From the NCBI GenBank assembly GCA_030549775.1, contig CM060175.1:13972455-14036454 (forward strand): a stretch of 64,000 bases of DNA, given 5' to 3'. The translations under genes were made by a program, and so were the position numbers. Every line of letters starts with the position of its first letter. Within the stretch, counting starts at the first letter, position 1. The notes under the pieces were generated by a model. That model worked only from the letters and a program-made list of their open reading frames with translations, had not been told where the DNA came from and made no database searches. Positions 49,265-60,931 of the stretch are shown here, piece after piece. This stretch comes from Tamarix chinensis. Its lineage: Eukaryota; Streptophyta; Magnoliopsida; Caryophyllales; Tamaricaceae.

Positions 49265-49612
49265 TTTTACACAACCCTAGTCATATCCAACATCAAGTAT
49301 GTCAAATTCCATACAATAGGGACATCAAGATATAATAAGCCAACATACTAAATTTTTTCCTCTTTTACACATCTATTGAACACCAGAGTTTGTTTCACAT
49401 ATTTAATGGAATTTCTAGCACAAGAAACTGACTTGTCCACAAATTTAAACCCATAATGCACAACTTGACTCACGATATGTGCAACAAATATGAAGTAAAT
49501 TCTGCCTTTTAAAAAGACTTATCTCTACTTAAATTTCTTCTTCAAATATTTGCTAGCGGTGTCATTTAACCTAGCATTATCCTTAGTGATGCTCATACAT
49601 TAACATGATCCC
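49265..49612 (-). pseudogene. BED-type hAT (RICESLEEPER/DAYSLEEPER-like) fragment
   Basis: Minus-strand fragments read TKDNARLNDTASKYLKKK, then VAHIVSQVVHYGFKFVDKSV, NSIKYVKQTL, and LYLDVPIVWNLTYLMLD. These match the order of the hAT core in BED-finger transposases (DNAS.ND, RC.AHILNL, .RNSVKYVK, DVPTRWNSTYLML). Frame breaks and stops are present. It is a different hAT branch from the one at 51590-53490. Confidence 0.65.
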
Positions 49613-49664
49613 AAATAAGGCCCTGCTTAAAAATGAGAAAATGCTGGCTTAAGTTGCATCACAA

Positions 49665-50065
49665 ACAGTGAATGTGAAGTATGACAGCAGGAAGAAGAAA
49701 CCATTGGTCATGTATTTCTCAAATGTCCAGTAGCAAAAGAATGTTGGAGGTCTTTGAACTGATTAAAATTATACCCAGCTCACAGATTGGCAGCAGTTGT
49801 TGCAGTGGTTGGTGGGAAGAACTACAAGGAAGAAACAGGTGGCTAAAATTCTCTTAAAAGTGGTTCAGGCAATAATATATGAGATATGGCAGAATAGAAA
49901 TAAAGCAGAGTTCAAGTGCTCAAACAGCTGCTAAACAGGTCCAATACACCATATTGCATACTTTCATTAGAATACAACATAGTAGGAAATGCAATGTGTA
50001 TAGACAGATTCTGATGAAACTTGATCGCTTAGCATATTATTCAGCAGTGGTTGAGAAGGTGTAAA
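49665..50065 (+). pseudogene. LINE fragment (zf-RVT and RNase H-like end)
   Basis: QQEEETIGHVFLKCPVAKEC followed by W matches the zf-RVT motif C..C...EE...HLF..C..A...W found at the 3' end of plant LINE reverse transcriptases. A further fragment reads VQAIIYEIWQNRNKA, like the IVY.IW..RN..IF element that follows in these LINEs. Confidence 0.65.
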
Positions 50066-51589
50066 TGTGATGTTCAGAATGCTCATTTTGGCAATAATGA
50101 AAGTGACTTACCAGGGGTAAAGAATCCCAAAGCAATAATTTTCCATTTCCATACAAGCACGACCCATATAACCACAAATAGGGAAAAAGTTTAGTCTTCT
50201 TTTGTCCAATTTCCAATTCTCATCTATGATTGGAGAAATGAGACGCCTATATTAACTTTTTCCCAATGAAGTACATGTATCAGTTGTAAGGCATACAAAT
50301 CTAAAATTAGACTTCAAAATGTCCTTATAACAATCTTGAGATACTATGATTCGAGAAGGAACATTCAAATTTTCAGTTATTTGGGACATAATATCTAAAG
50401 CTGTGGTTCACAACAAAAATTGAATGGGAGCTCATCAAAAACTATGAAAGCAAAGGCTTTTCTAGCACTCATGAATAAATGTCCCTTTGGACATATTACA
50501 ACTGTCTAAGAGAAACTTTGGTATGACACTTTGTATAAACACCATTATGAGGAATTTTCTTTATTCATGGGCCTGTTGGACATTTATCTGCTCTAAGTGT
50601 ACTAGTTGCATGTAAATTCGGCAAACTTAGATGGAAGCTCATCAAGAACCATTTTATAGCATTCACATGACACCTTAAAAGAGAACTTTGGTATGACATT
50701 TAGTGGTGTACAACAATGGTTAAGCGGAATTTCATGAGCCTTTTAGACATTTATGTGCTCTAAGTGTACTAGTTTCGTGCAAATTCTCAAGGGGTTTACT
50801 TCATGTATTAACAAAGCATGGAGGACATGGACATTTATGTGCTCTAAGCGTACTAGTTCCATGTAAATTCTCAAAGGGTTTATTTCATATGTTAACAAAA
50901 CATGAAGGACAGAAACTACAGGCGTCATGGCCAGTGACCAACAATTATGAGAACAAAGTGAAACGCTGCACCATCAGCATGCGTGCACTAGACTGCCAAG
51001 TACCAAGGAAATGTACATATGATGTAAATTTGTAATGAAGATAAAGAAAAAAATTTCTCCACTGTTGATTTCTGAGATGTTCCTAAAATCAAAACATATT
51101 CTTTCCTGATAAGAAGTTTGTGTGCATTATTTGATCCCCCAAGATTGATATATCCATGCAGTTCCCTGCCAGAACATTCACATGAATCTCATATGAGCGG
51201 TTAGTTTGCTCACCTATGATTTGAGGAAATTAAATATATAGATATCAGTTCTACACCCCAGACATGAAGTCCAGGCCATCTTATCCTCCAACTTACCCAC
51301 AACCGGCCTGGGGGTGATGTTGGGACTCCAATTAGGTCTTTTTGCAATTAACCTCAGAAATCAAGAATACCTTCTACGAGAAAGTTCAAATCTGATCATG
51401 CCCAATGCCAAAGACAAAGAAAAGAGGAGTATTTGGTTGTTAACAAAATAAATAAATAAATAACTCTGAGAATTTGTTATCAAACAACCACAATGTCCAA
51501 CCAGCAAAGAGACCGTATTGCGTTTCAGAAGCATGATATCAATTTTCAATGCTGAAAATGATGGCAAAAAACAAACAGATGTCCATGAA
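50066..51589. other. Intergenic with a short tandem repeat
   Basis: At 50740-50912 an approximately 88-bp unit with GACATTTATGTGCTCTAAG and TACTAGTT is repeated twice, and a third, partial unit lies near 50578. Open frames here are unrecognised. Confidence 0.45.
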
Positions 51590-53490
51590 CATGTGGAGGA
51601 ACCTATTGGAAAAAAAAAATGATGTACTAGAGGATAACATGGAACATATTGTGGAAGAAAATAAGTTGGAACCCATGTGAATGGTGATGGTAATGATAGT
51701 AGTGGCACTCCGTCGAACATATTTGATCCTATAAATTGGGATAATCTTGTTTCAAGATGGCAGAATTTATTGGTGAGAAGAGTTCCTTTGTGAATGAGAA
51801 AAGATCCCAAACATGGATTGAAAAAATGACTTTAGTCGAGTTTTACGATGGATTCAGGGATTGGGGACATCTTGCTAGCAGATTGAAGACATATGTTAGT
51901 CCATATGGGTTGAGTTGTGTGCTCTGAATCAATGACAAAACTGTGAAGCAATGGAGAAAGGTATTGTGAAAAATGTTTTCATAAAAGAAATATTTAGCTA
52001 AATAAAGCATGACATTTCATGGAAGTAATGAGAAGATTAATGAAGAAAGTAACAGAGTTTTATAGCTTCTGTTGTTGTATGGAATTCGACCATAAAGGAG
52101 CATCTTCTTAGGAACAAATTCATGAGATTCATTACCATTATATGAGTGAAGATTCGAAATGAGTTGATCTTATAGCTAGCTTCTGAAATTAAATATGCAA
52201 TCTTTAAAAATAACAATAATTAAAAAAAAAGGAAGTAGACAAGTACTTTTCAATAGTACTAGATTCTAGTTCTGAAATTAGCAAGCATCAATGATAGTGA
52301 TCAAGGATATTTTCTAGAATTTTTTGTTATGAATGACAATAAATTAAGAGCTGTTTGAAAACTTAATATATATATATATATGCTCTACAACTCCTTGATC
52401 TTATTATTGATAATGTCAGAAGTCAAGGCTATGATAATGGATCAAACATAAAGGGGAAGCACAAAGGTGTGTAGAAAGCTCTGGTTCTCATTCTCTCAAC
52501 TTGTAGTAAATTAACAACGAACTTATAGAACATTTACATGTTCTAAAAAAGGGTGGAAGATTTCGAAAAATAATATATTAGAAAAAAGGTTTCACTCTAA
52601 AGTCATTGTGACTAAAAGATGACAAAGTAAAATAGATATAGTAACTCAAGCTCCAAAAATATGTACAAGAGCCTACTTCAGCTTACCAGAAGTGAAATAA
52701 AGGAATGAAGTAAAAGTGAACCTATTTGTTTGATGGAGTATGAACTTGGAAATTTTGAGTTTATTGTAAAGATGGTTGTTTGCTATCACATACTGGATAA
52801 AGTTATTATATTCAACACAGAGGTATGATATGAGGATATGCATATCGATGTGGCAATTGATAGTGTGGGGGCGTTGATTGCTTTTTTTAAAGAGAATCAA
52901 GAAGTTGGGTAAGAAAAAGCTTTGGCATGTGCTAAAGAGATTGCTAATGGATTAGATATTAATCTAGTGTTTCTGATAAAAATAAAAGAAAATTCATAGT
53001 AAAAACACTTTGACGAGGTTGTCAATGAGTTCAACCCATGAAAAATCAACTCAAGAATGCTTCAAAAGTAAATACTTTGCATATATAGTTGCTTGAGCAA
53101 TTAGTTCATTAGAGAGAATATTTGAAGAATATAAGCAATATGAAGACACTTTTGGCTTTTTGTTTACACCAAAAAAGTTAAAATCATTGAATATCAATTA
53201 ACTGAATATAAGTTGCAATAATGAAGAATTTAGAGAACGACCTTATTTCACATTGATAGCGAGGGCTTATTTGAGGAATTGTTTCAAGCAATGAATCACA
53301 ATACTAAATGTTATAAAAAGAATGAATTGTTATCCGACTAGTTGTTGCTATAGAATTTTGTTTGCCATTTCTCAAACAGTTCCATCGACAGCAAAAAGAA
53401 TTTTTTCAAAACTAAAAATATTGGAATTTTCATGTTACAAGAAAGATTAGATGTTTTGGCTTTGATTTCCACTAAAATGAATTTTGGGCA
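51590..53490 (+). pseudogene. hAT transposase (DUF4371-type), nearly full length, decayed
   Basis: Fragments on the plus strand in order: NIFDPINWDNL near 51720, DGFRDWGHLASRLKTYVSP near 51850, FHGSNEKINEESN near 52015, SIVLDSSSEISKHQ near 52250, QLLDLIIDNVRSQGYDNGSN near 52390. Later come GFLFTPKKLKSL near 53160 and the dimerisation region with KQFHRQQKEFFQN and QERLDVLALISTK at 53360-53480. This is the full order of the family whose split copy is at 28545-36216. Stops and shifts occur throughout, so it is inactive. The minus-strand 149-residue frame at 51361-51810 is antisense to its start. Confidence 0.8.
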
Positions 53491-53937
53491 AACCTTGATT
53501 GTGAAATATAAATAGATTATAGAACATCAATGTTCAAAATGTAGTAATGCATTCTTCTTTTTGGTATAATTCTTGTAATGGTATAACTTTAGTATTAAAA
53601 ATAAAAAAAATCTTTGTGGTGCAAAATAAGGTAAAACTTAGACTTCCGATCTTATTGGAAATTTTCAATAAGTTAGTATTTCAATTTTACTATTATTAAT
53701 GTCATAATTAATATTTTTCCCAAGCGTATTACCACTATTGTTATCATTACCATCAATTTTATAATTATTATCATTAATTTTACATTTCTTTTACTATTAT
53801 CAAAATTTTGTTGCCACTCAAAAAAGGAAGTCATTGTGAATTTGAAGGATAAACTTTGACTAATTATTATAATGGAATACCTCAATAGGTTACTGAAGAA
53901 GGTGTGGGATAATGTGGATTTCAACCCCTCATCTTAA

Positions 53938-55660
53938 ATGCAAAAGAGTCAAGTTGATTCCTCTCCTATTTGCTGAAAATTTGTTGTTCTTTAGATGAGG
54001 TGTTGTCCAATCAGTGAACACACTCATCAATCAGTTTTAGATTTTCTTGGGTCTTTCAGGGTTGAAACTGAACAATACAAAAAGTGTGATATGTTATGTT
54101 GGTAATGTTGCTCAAGATGTGAAAGATCAACTTGCATCTAATTTACAGATCCTAGAGGGCACCTTGCCAAGCAATAAAATCGCGGTCGCGGTCGTAATTG
54201 CGGTTGCGGTCGCGATGTTGCGGTATCGGAGCGTCGCGAACGATATTTTATATGCCGCGGTTGTCGCGGCATGATTTTTTATAATTTTTCACAATAAATA
54301 TTAGCAAATACCAGTAAATATCGGCAAATATCGGTAAATATCGGTAGAATATCGGCAAATATCGGTCGATAATCGATATATCGCCGATAAATATGTGAAA
54401 TTCTAAATCCGTCGCGTATCGCCAATTTCGCGTATCGGCCGACCCAAAATCCAATAAATATCGGCTGATATTGCGTATCGGGACCAATATTTAATTGCAT
54501 GCACCTTACCTGTTTGATACCTAGGGTTGCCACTGCTTTTGGATATGTTATCAATTCTTAAATTACACCGGGCGACTGCATCTGGTTAACTCAGTTTTGT
54601 TTGGCATCTGCAGCTGGTTAAGTCAGTCTTGTTTGGCGTCCACGCTTATTGGAGTATGCTTTATCTCCTGCCCAAGCAAATCATTCATGATGTGAACTCA
54701 ATTTGCAGATCTTTTCTCTGGTCAGGGACTCGCACAATAATAAGTCTCCAGTATCTGGGGAGAATGTTTGTAAGGCAAACGAGAGGATGGGCTAGGCCTG
54801 ATGGAGCTAGAAACTCGGAAAAAATTGCTATAGGGCATTTACTTTGGAATCTCAATAACAAGGTGTGTTGTGGATTAAATGGGTTCTTAGCTATTTTGTG
54901 AAGAAATGGAACTTTAGGAAATACCAGAAAATAGTTCAATTTCATGGTGTCTAAGAAAAATCCTACAACTCAAGACTTTCATTTGTCAACACCTTCTATA
55001 CAAATTCAAAGAACTTCCTCAATGCAGCTATGAACTACAACATTGCAAAGGTCTATAATGTAATCAGATCAATAGGGGAAGTGGTGAACTGGTGGAAAAT
55101 AGTTTGGAACCTGATTACACTGCCAAGACAACAATTTAACTTATGTATTATGATGCATGAGAGGCTCCTCAAAAAAGACCGAATGGCAAAGATGGAGATG
55201 GATGTTGATTATGACTATATGTTGTGCAATGAGGAGCAAGAAAGTATTAATCATCTAAATTTCGAATTTTCTTATGTGAAAGCTATATGGAACAAGTTAC
55301 TTGAGGCAATAGGGTGTACTCATAATCCTACAGATTTTGAATTTGTAATGCATTGGTTGCATAGAGGACGGAGAGGTCCGAGATGTAGAACACAAAAAAT
55401 ATTTCGTTAAATGCTGGCCGTGATAGTTTATCACATATGGGAGGAATGTAATCAAAGGATCTTTCATCAAAAGAATACGTTGCCTAGTATTGTCTTGCGC
55501 AAGATTGTAAAAGAAATGCCTAGTAGAGTAGAAAGCTTATCCCCTTGTAAAGCCTATACTAAGCTAGATATGTATATAAATAGCTTAGGGAGTTCTGCTA
55601 GAGGTCCTGAGTCTTTCTTGTTGTACTCTATTGCAAATTTGGAAGTAATATAACTGTACA
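53938..55660 (+). pseudogene. LINE reverse transcriptase remnant, 3' half
   Basis: Plus-strand fragments: LIPLLFAENLLLFF (the FADD catalytic motif changed to FAEN), FLGLSGLKLNNTKSVICYVG, and a GTLP that is cut by element C and resumes as a YLGLPLL-like stretch after 54510. Then VLFGVHAYWSMLYLLPKQII, a WSGT segment near 54730, and a zf-RVT-like end at 55030-55410 (QESINHLNFEFSYVKAIWNK). A further frame at 55411-55653 includes VIVYHIWEECNQRIFHQKN. The N-terminal endonuclease and early reverse transcriptase are absent. Confidence 0.8.
54169..54500 (-). mobile_element. 10-bp-TSD TIR element, member C, inside a LINE
   Basis: 332 bp. The ends are AAGCAATAAAATCGCGG and, reverse-complemented, ATGCAATTAAATATTGG. 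The 10-bp flanks GCACCTTGCC (54159-54168) and GCACCTTACC (54501-54510) differ at one base. One side has CGCGGTCGCGGTCG and GTATCGGAGCGTCGCG; the other has about eight ATATCGGCAAAT/ATATCGGTAAAT units. Read on the minus strand it is collinear with the two ends of member A. It splits the LINE reverse transcriptase. Confidence 0.85.
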
Positions 55661-56444
55661 TTACTCACCCAAAAAACATATTTTTCAATATGAATATAAC
55701 AATTATATTTTTATATTATAATTATAATATATACTGTCAAAATTTGTCCACAAAATACACGATGACTTCCTTTTTTGAACGGAAGGTATACCTTAAGGTT
55801 ATTTTATGATGGCTTCTCAATCATTTGGGTACATATTTGATCATTATGTTGTTTGCTTCATCAACAGGAATATTATCAAAAAAAATTGAACCAAGATTTG
55901 ACAGTTTAACAGTTGATACGCCAATTTTTTTGGCTAAAGCATGTTCAATATAATATGTAATGTGTCTACATAAGCCTGATCTATGTTTTGATCATCTACT
56001 AAGTAAATAAATGTGGATTTAATGAAATTAAAAACCTACAAGCAGTAACTTAGGTGTTGAAGACATAACAGCAAATAAGAGAGAAAAGGCCACGTCATTA
56101 TCACAAAGGGCCTCTTCATATTCAAAACCGACCCTGAATTTACCCTCCTGTATATTTTGTTCGCTTCCATCAGAGACACCCAAATGATTTCTTGAACAAA
56201 AATGAAAGATGTTTGGGAGAAGAACCACGTAAGTGACATAAAGTCAAAAAATTTAATCAAGCAAAGTGTGTGCTTCATTCCTTTATAGCACATTTACTAA
56301 AACTATTAAGCTATCAAACTACAGCCCATCAAAACTTATGCACCGGAAGGCCTTGTAACAGGTCAAACAACAGTAACCATTTGCATTTGTGTAAAAAGAT
56401 AGGAAGTAATCTTTGAGTTACATACCACCAATATGCGACCAGCA
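55661..56444. other. Region downstream of MED9, no gene confirmed
   Basis: AT-rich. The minus strand has open stretches at 56028-56293 (for example EEALCDNDVAFSLLFAVMSS) and near 55990 (DQNIDQAYVDTLHIILNM) that look more protein-like than the background but were not recognised. They could be MED9 3' UTR sequence or a decayed gene. Confidence 0.3.
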
Positions 56445-57993
56445 TCAAGTCTCCAACTTAACAAGCTCTTCCACAGAGGTTTTATACTTGGATATCAAAT
56501 CCCTGGTAGAAAGTTGGAAGAAGGGAAAAAAACACTAAGAATATCAAGCAAGTGCAACCACCACAATGACAAGTAAAAATCTAGATAACAAAAGCACACC
56601 TCCTTTGTTTCAGCAAAGTCTCGTTTTCTTCCAGTCTCTGCTTTTGTCTCTCCACATCCTATGCATAAAGGCATAAGCACTATTCAGTCATGAAAAGAAA
56701 CCGCCATGATAACAAATTAAAGGAATTCTACAATATCTAAGAAATAATTTCCAGGTGAATAAAGAGTTTATTCTCGCATACCAAGGCATTGGAGTTTATT
56801 GAACCTGATATGGAGTTTAGAAGCTCCTGACACTTCTCGAACTGACTGTTCACTTCATTAATCTGTAGAGACCACGATTTAACAATTAAAACCTCAACAA
56901 AACTAAAAATACAAGTCAAGCCAGCATAAAATAAACAACTAGTCAGTGAGAAACGGTAGGAAAACTTTACAAAACACTTCATTTGTAAATGAAATAACCA
57001 CATTCGACGCCAAGAGAACACAAAAAAAAATTGTTTGGGGGGGGGGGGGAGTGCCTTCAAGATTATGGCAAATGCATGCAACAAACAGGAAATAAGATTA
57101 TGGTAAATGCGTGCAACAAGCAGAAAATAGAGGAAAACTAATACCCACCAGGGTATCTGCATGCGGATCCCGTGTCCCATTTTCAACAGCATTAGCCAAT
57201 TTCTCCACCGACTGAAACATCAAATTGAAATCAATTAAGCCCACTACAAAAGCACTGGTTGCAAGTTATGTAAAAAAATATATAAATAAATGAAAACGGG
57301 TCATTCAGGATTTGAAGAAAATATTACATGTAATAGATTAAAGTGAGACTCAAGGGAATGCTGCTGGGGCGGAGCCAGCAACTGTTGCGGTTGTTGAATC
57401 TGCTGATACCTCTGCTGCTGCTGTGGCTGATTAAATTGTTGAGTTTCTTGTTGCTGCTGCGACTCTTGGCGCTGAAGTTGTTGCTGCTGTTGGTGCACAA
57501 ACTGCTGCTGAGGGGATGTAGGTGCAAACTGTTGCTGAGGCGAGGGATGCACAAACTGCTGCTGCTGCTGCGGCGATCGATGCGCAAACTGCTGCTGTTG
57601 CTGCGGTGACGGATTCACAAACTGCTGTAGCTGTTGCTGCGGCGATTGGATGAATTGCTGTTGCTGAGGCGATTGTATGAATTGCTGTTGTTGAGGCGAT
57701 TGTATGAACGTCTGTTGTGGCGATCGATGAGCGAATTGCTGGGGCTGTTGTTGTTGTTGTTGAGATTGCTGGGGTGATGGGTGCACAAATTGGTTCTGCT
57801 GCTGCGGTGAGGAATGAACATATTGGTGTTGTTGTTGAGGCGATTGATGGACAAATTGTTGTTGTTGATGGGGGAGCTGGAACTGTTGTTGAGTGAGGTA
57901 TTGATTCGAAGGAGTAGGGTTACTGGGATTTTGCGGGGTTGGAATGTTAGAGAGCATTGACCAACTTCCTCCTCCGAATTGGTTATGATCCAT
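56445..57993 (-). CDS. MED9: Mediator complex subunit 9 (MED9)
   Basis: Subunit of the nuclear Mediator complex (middle module), which links transcription factors to RNA polymerase II. Five exons on the minus strand: 57993-57328, 57211-57149, 56862-56782, 56658-56600 and 56502-56445, all with GT-AG introns. The first three junctions are in phase 0; the last splits an Arg codon (AG|G). The product is 308 residues. Residues 1-30 (MDHNQFGGGSWSMLSNIPTP...) are followed by a Gln-rich region (about 33-205) with eleven SPQQ motifs. The conserved part starts at SLESHFNLLH (213-222) and continues SVEKLANAVENGTRDPHADT, VNSQFEKCQELLNSISGS, QKQRLEENETLLKQRR and YKTSVEELVKLET, helical segments typical of plant MED9. 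Reading past the first donor would give a 230-residue product lacking the Mediator domain. The Leu-rich plus-strand frame over the same DNA is antisense. Confidence 0.93.
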
Positions 57994-58102
57994 CCGTTTC
58001 CTCTTCTATTAATTGAAAGAATTGATGTCAGATAGAATCACAGGCAGAAAAAGCAAACGGGAGAATGCGGAATTGGGGATGGAGACATGCACGGTCGACA
58101 CG

Positions 58103-58406
58103 GAGACGAAGAGTGCAGAAGGATTTGTAAGTAACTGTACTAGTAATTCCTTTTTTTCTTTTCTAATTTCTTGGTAATAACGAAATTCATTAAGCAAACG
58201 GAAGATCTATTTCCATCATGAAGCTTACGAAGCCCTTTACAAGCCTCGTTAGGGGAGACGAAGAGTGCAGAAGGATTTGTAAGTAACTGTACTAGTAATT
58301 CCTTTTTTTCTTTTCTAATTTCTTGGTAATAACGAAATTCATTAAGCAAACGGAAGATCTATTTCCATCATGAAGCTTACGAAGCCCTTTACAAGCCTCG
58401 TTAGGG
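58103..58406. repeat. Perfect 152-bp tandem duplication upstream of MED9
   Basis: 58103-58254 and 58255-58406 read identically, both beginning GAGACGAAGAGTGCAGAAGG and ending CAAGCCTCGTTAGGG. The first copy starts 110 bp above the MED9 start codon, so the duplication lies in its 5' UTR or promoter. No mismatch was seen, which implies a recent event. Confidence 0.9.
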
Positions 58407-59669
58407 AAGGCAACTGGGTGTATTTTATTCAAAACCCAACGGATAATATTTGTACGGTATATAAACAGACTTGATCAAACGAATTTAAACATAGATACGG
58501 AGGAGAGTTTAAAAAATTCGTCAGGTTTAAGTTCGGATATAGATATGGAGTATCCAAATCTATATCCGTTTATATATATATATATATATCCATATCCATA
58601 TCCATTTATTTATAATAAAAATATTATTTTATCCTTCATTTAAATAAAATAAAAATACATATAATAAGGTTAAAATGTAAATTAAACAAAAACCCTAAAA
58701 TTCTAGCACATTCAAAATCAAATGGAGCTGCCAAGGGTCTATTTCCTACTGCCTTGTTTAGACAATTGGACCACTTCACTTTGGCTATGTGACATTGTCA
58801 CCGTGCCCTTATTCCCTATGCCATGTTTGTTAGCTTTTCGATACTCGACAGACATAGTCACACAGACTCTTCTCTTCTGTGTTATGTTCTGTCTTTCTCT
58901 TCGAGTCTTCGTCTGTCGAGCGACTCGAGCCATCGAGGGTTTCCAATTTCATCTTTGTCTTCATCCCGTCAGTTGTCCAGTCCACTCTGTCTCACCAGCC
59001 GCATATTGTCGCATGGCGCCAAGTCTCCCTCTGTCCTCTTCCTTCTAAGTTCAATCTATCGACTATTCCTATTCGACTATCAAGGGTTTTTCTCTACTTT
59101 AATAGGTAATGACTCTTATGATCTCATCTCCTAAATATACTTGCACTTGTTTTCACTACTAATTTTGTCTGACATATCATGGTGTGTTAGGTATATGGTT
59201 GCAAATCAATTGTATGAGCTTTGTGAAGTAAAGCTATGGGGTCTGACTTCTGAGCCTGCCAAGTACGTATTGACTGCTCCTAGTATCTATAATATGTTGT
59301 GTTTCTTGCATATGTATTTTGATCCCCTTGTTATTCTATTGGTAATCTTCGATACTCGAGAGAGAGATTGTATGAACACAAATGAATTGGACATAATTAA
59401 GATATTATTGAGAGGCTAGAGTATTTGTGTATCTTTACTGATGCTACTTCTTCCTTCCTGTCATTTAGAATTTTTATTTTTATGCTCCCTTAGTCTTTGA
59501 AAATAGAAACTAACAAGCAAGCATCGATTAATGCATTGCTCTTCATTAATCTGATCCATTTTATTTCCATTGTTATGGACTATTTTTATTGAGTGTATAA
59601 CTTTAGAGTATGTTACTTCAAGACGGATTTGGTTCCTGCATATGTGTTTGGCCTTAAGAGCATTACTAT
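58407..59669. other. Intergenic with ATATCC repeats and an unrecognised frame
   Basis: A stretch at 58490-58610 is made of GGATATGGAT/ATATCCGT words with a TA run, like the ends of dispersed TIR elements. An open frame at 58722-59048 (plus, 108 residues, Cys- and Leu-rich) lies in a more GC-balanced segment but shows no known domain. Confidence 0.35.
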
Positions 59670-59960
59670 GGTTGTTGTGATGGTGATGGATTTCCTTTGA
59701 TAAGATGGCTATGCATTTAATTTCCTAGTCGTGATGGCCTTATGTTAAGCTTTCCAACCTTGATGGCCGTATGTTGAGCTTCTTAGCCGTGATAATCATG
59801 TGTTGGGTTTCCTAGCCATGGTTGCCTATGTGTTTATTTCCTCTGTCAAGGTGGTTTTGTTTGAATCCTTTTTTGAAATGGCTTTGTTTGAATTCTTTGT
59901 GGAGATGGCTATGTGGTGTTTCTTTATTGAGATGGCCTTTTTTGGTGGTTAAGATGTTTG
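59670..59960 (+). repeat. Degenerate 28-30-bp minisatellite
   Basis: About nine units starting TGATGGCC or GATGGCTATG and continuing with TTGAGCTTCTTAGCC or TTTGAATTCTTTGTGGA-type sequence. The units diverge steadily from left to right. Confidence 0.6.
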
Positions 59961-60855
59961 CTTGCTTGGTTTTTGAGTTGTCATGGATTTCGTCCATGTA
60001 TGGTGAATGTGGCATTCTCTTTGTTTTAACATGCCCTTAGCAAGATGATTATGTGATTTTTAATGTGGCATTAATAGTATGTAATTTTGTATTACCTTGA
60101 GTTATACAACACTGTCTTTTTAATAAATCATATCAAGAGTAATCTCTAAGTATAATATGTAATTTTAGTATTATATTCCTTTTCTTGAAAATTGTTTTGT
60201 ACTTTTTCTTCTGTGTAAGAATATCTATTGAAGTTTGTGTATTTGTTACTTATCCACAAATTTAATTATTTACTTGCATACTTCTTCAAGTTTATGTTAA
60301 ATGTTATGCACGTATCTATTGCTTAGATGTTTGATGGGTACATTAATCTTCTTTACAGCTCATTTGTTTCCTATTTGACACTTGTACCTTTTTCTTGTTT
60401 TAATGAAGAGACTGATATCTCATGATTACTAATTATGTTTATCAATGATTACCTATTATTGGTCACTTCCTCTTAAAAGCAGGTTCATCATGATCAATTA
60501 GCAACACTAACCAACTTTAAAATGCTCTATTTATCCTAACTATACACAAAACCATAATCTCATTATCTTAATCTGCAAATGTGGAAATACTATGCAGCTA
60601 AATGTGTAGAATTAGGATTTTTTTGACATTGTTATATTATTAATGTAAAATAACAAGTATTGTAACTTATTAAATGTATTGTCGTTATAAATGTCGATAA
60701 TCATATTATGTATAATGATGAGATGATCTCAAACTTAAAATCTAATATTTATTTCTTTAATAATTATGATACTCTATATAATCTTAGCATTTGAAGATTT
60801 ATTATATAATTCAATTAATCTAACATAGTATCTAATTTTCTCTTTAGGTTTAAGG
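59961..60855. other. AT-rich intergenic, no gene seen
   Basis: No domain was recognised. TTCTCTTTAG at 60838-60847 could be a splice acceptor for the short exon-like stretch that follows. Confidence 0.35.
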
Positions 60856-60931
60856 ATGGCAACTAGAGCTAGTACTACTGATTCACCAAGTCAAATATCT
60901 CCATATTCATCCGTTATAGCTAGTAATGAAA
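60856..60931 (+). pseudogene. Short exon-like start interrupted by a long LTR
   Basis: ATG at 60856 opens a frame beginning MATRASTTDSPSQISPYSS that is cut after 25 codons by the LTR starting at 60932. Ser/Thr-rich starts of this kind occur on BED-finger hAT transposases and related domesticated genes, but there is too little sequence to identify it. Confidence 0.25.

Noticed and set aside
51361..51810. 149-residue minus-strand frame
   Set aside because: It overlaps the start of the plus-strand hAT pseudogene, whose family motifs are on the other strand; no domain is seen in the minus frame.
54248..54554. Minus-strand frames rich in YRYLPIFADIY-like repeats
   Set aside because: They are translations of the ATATCGG repeats of TIR element C.
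57343..57609. Leu-rich plus-strand frame resembling a membrane protein
   Set aside because: It is antisense to the CAG-rich MED9 exon; CTG codons give the Leu run.
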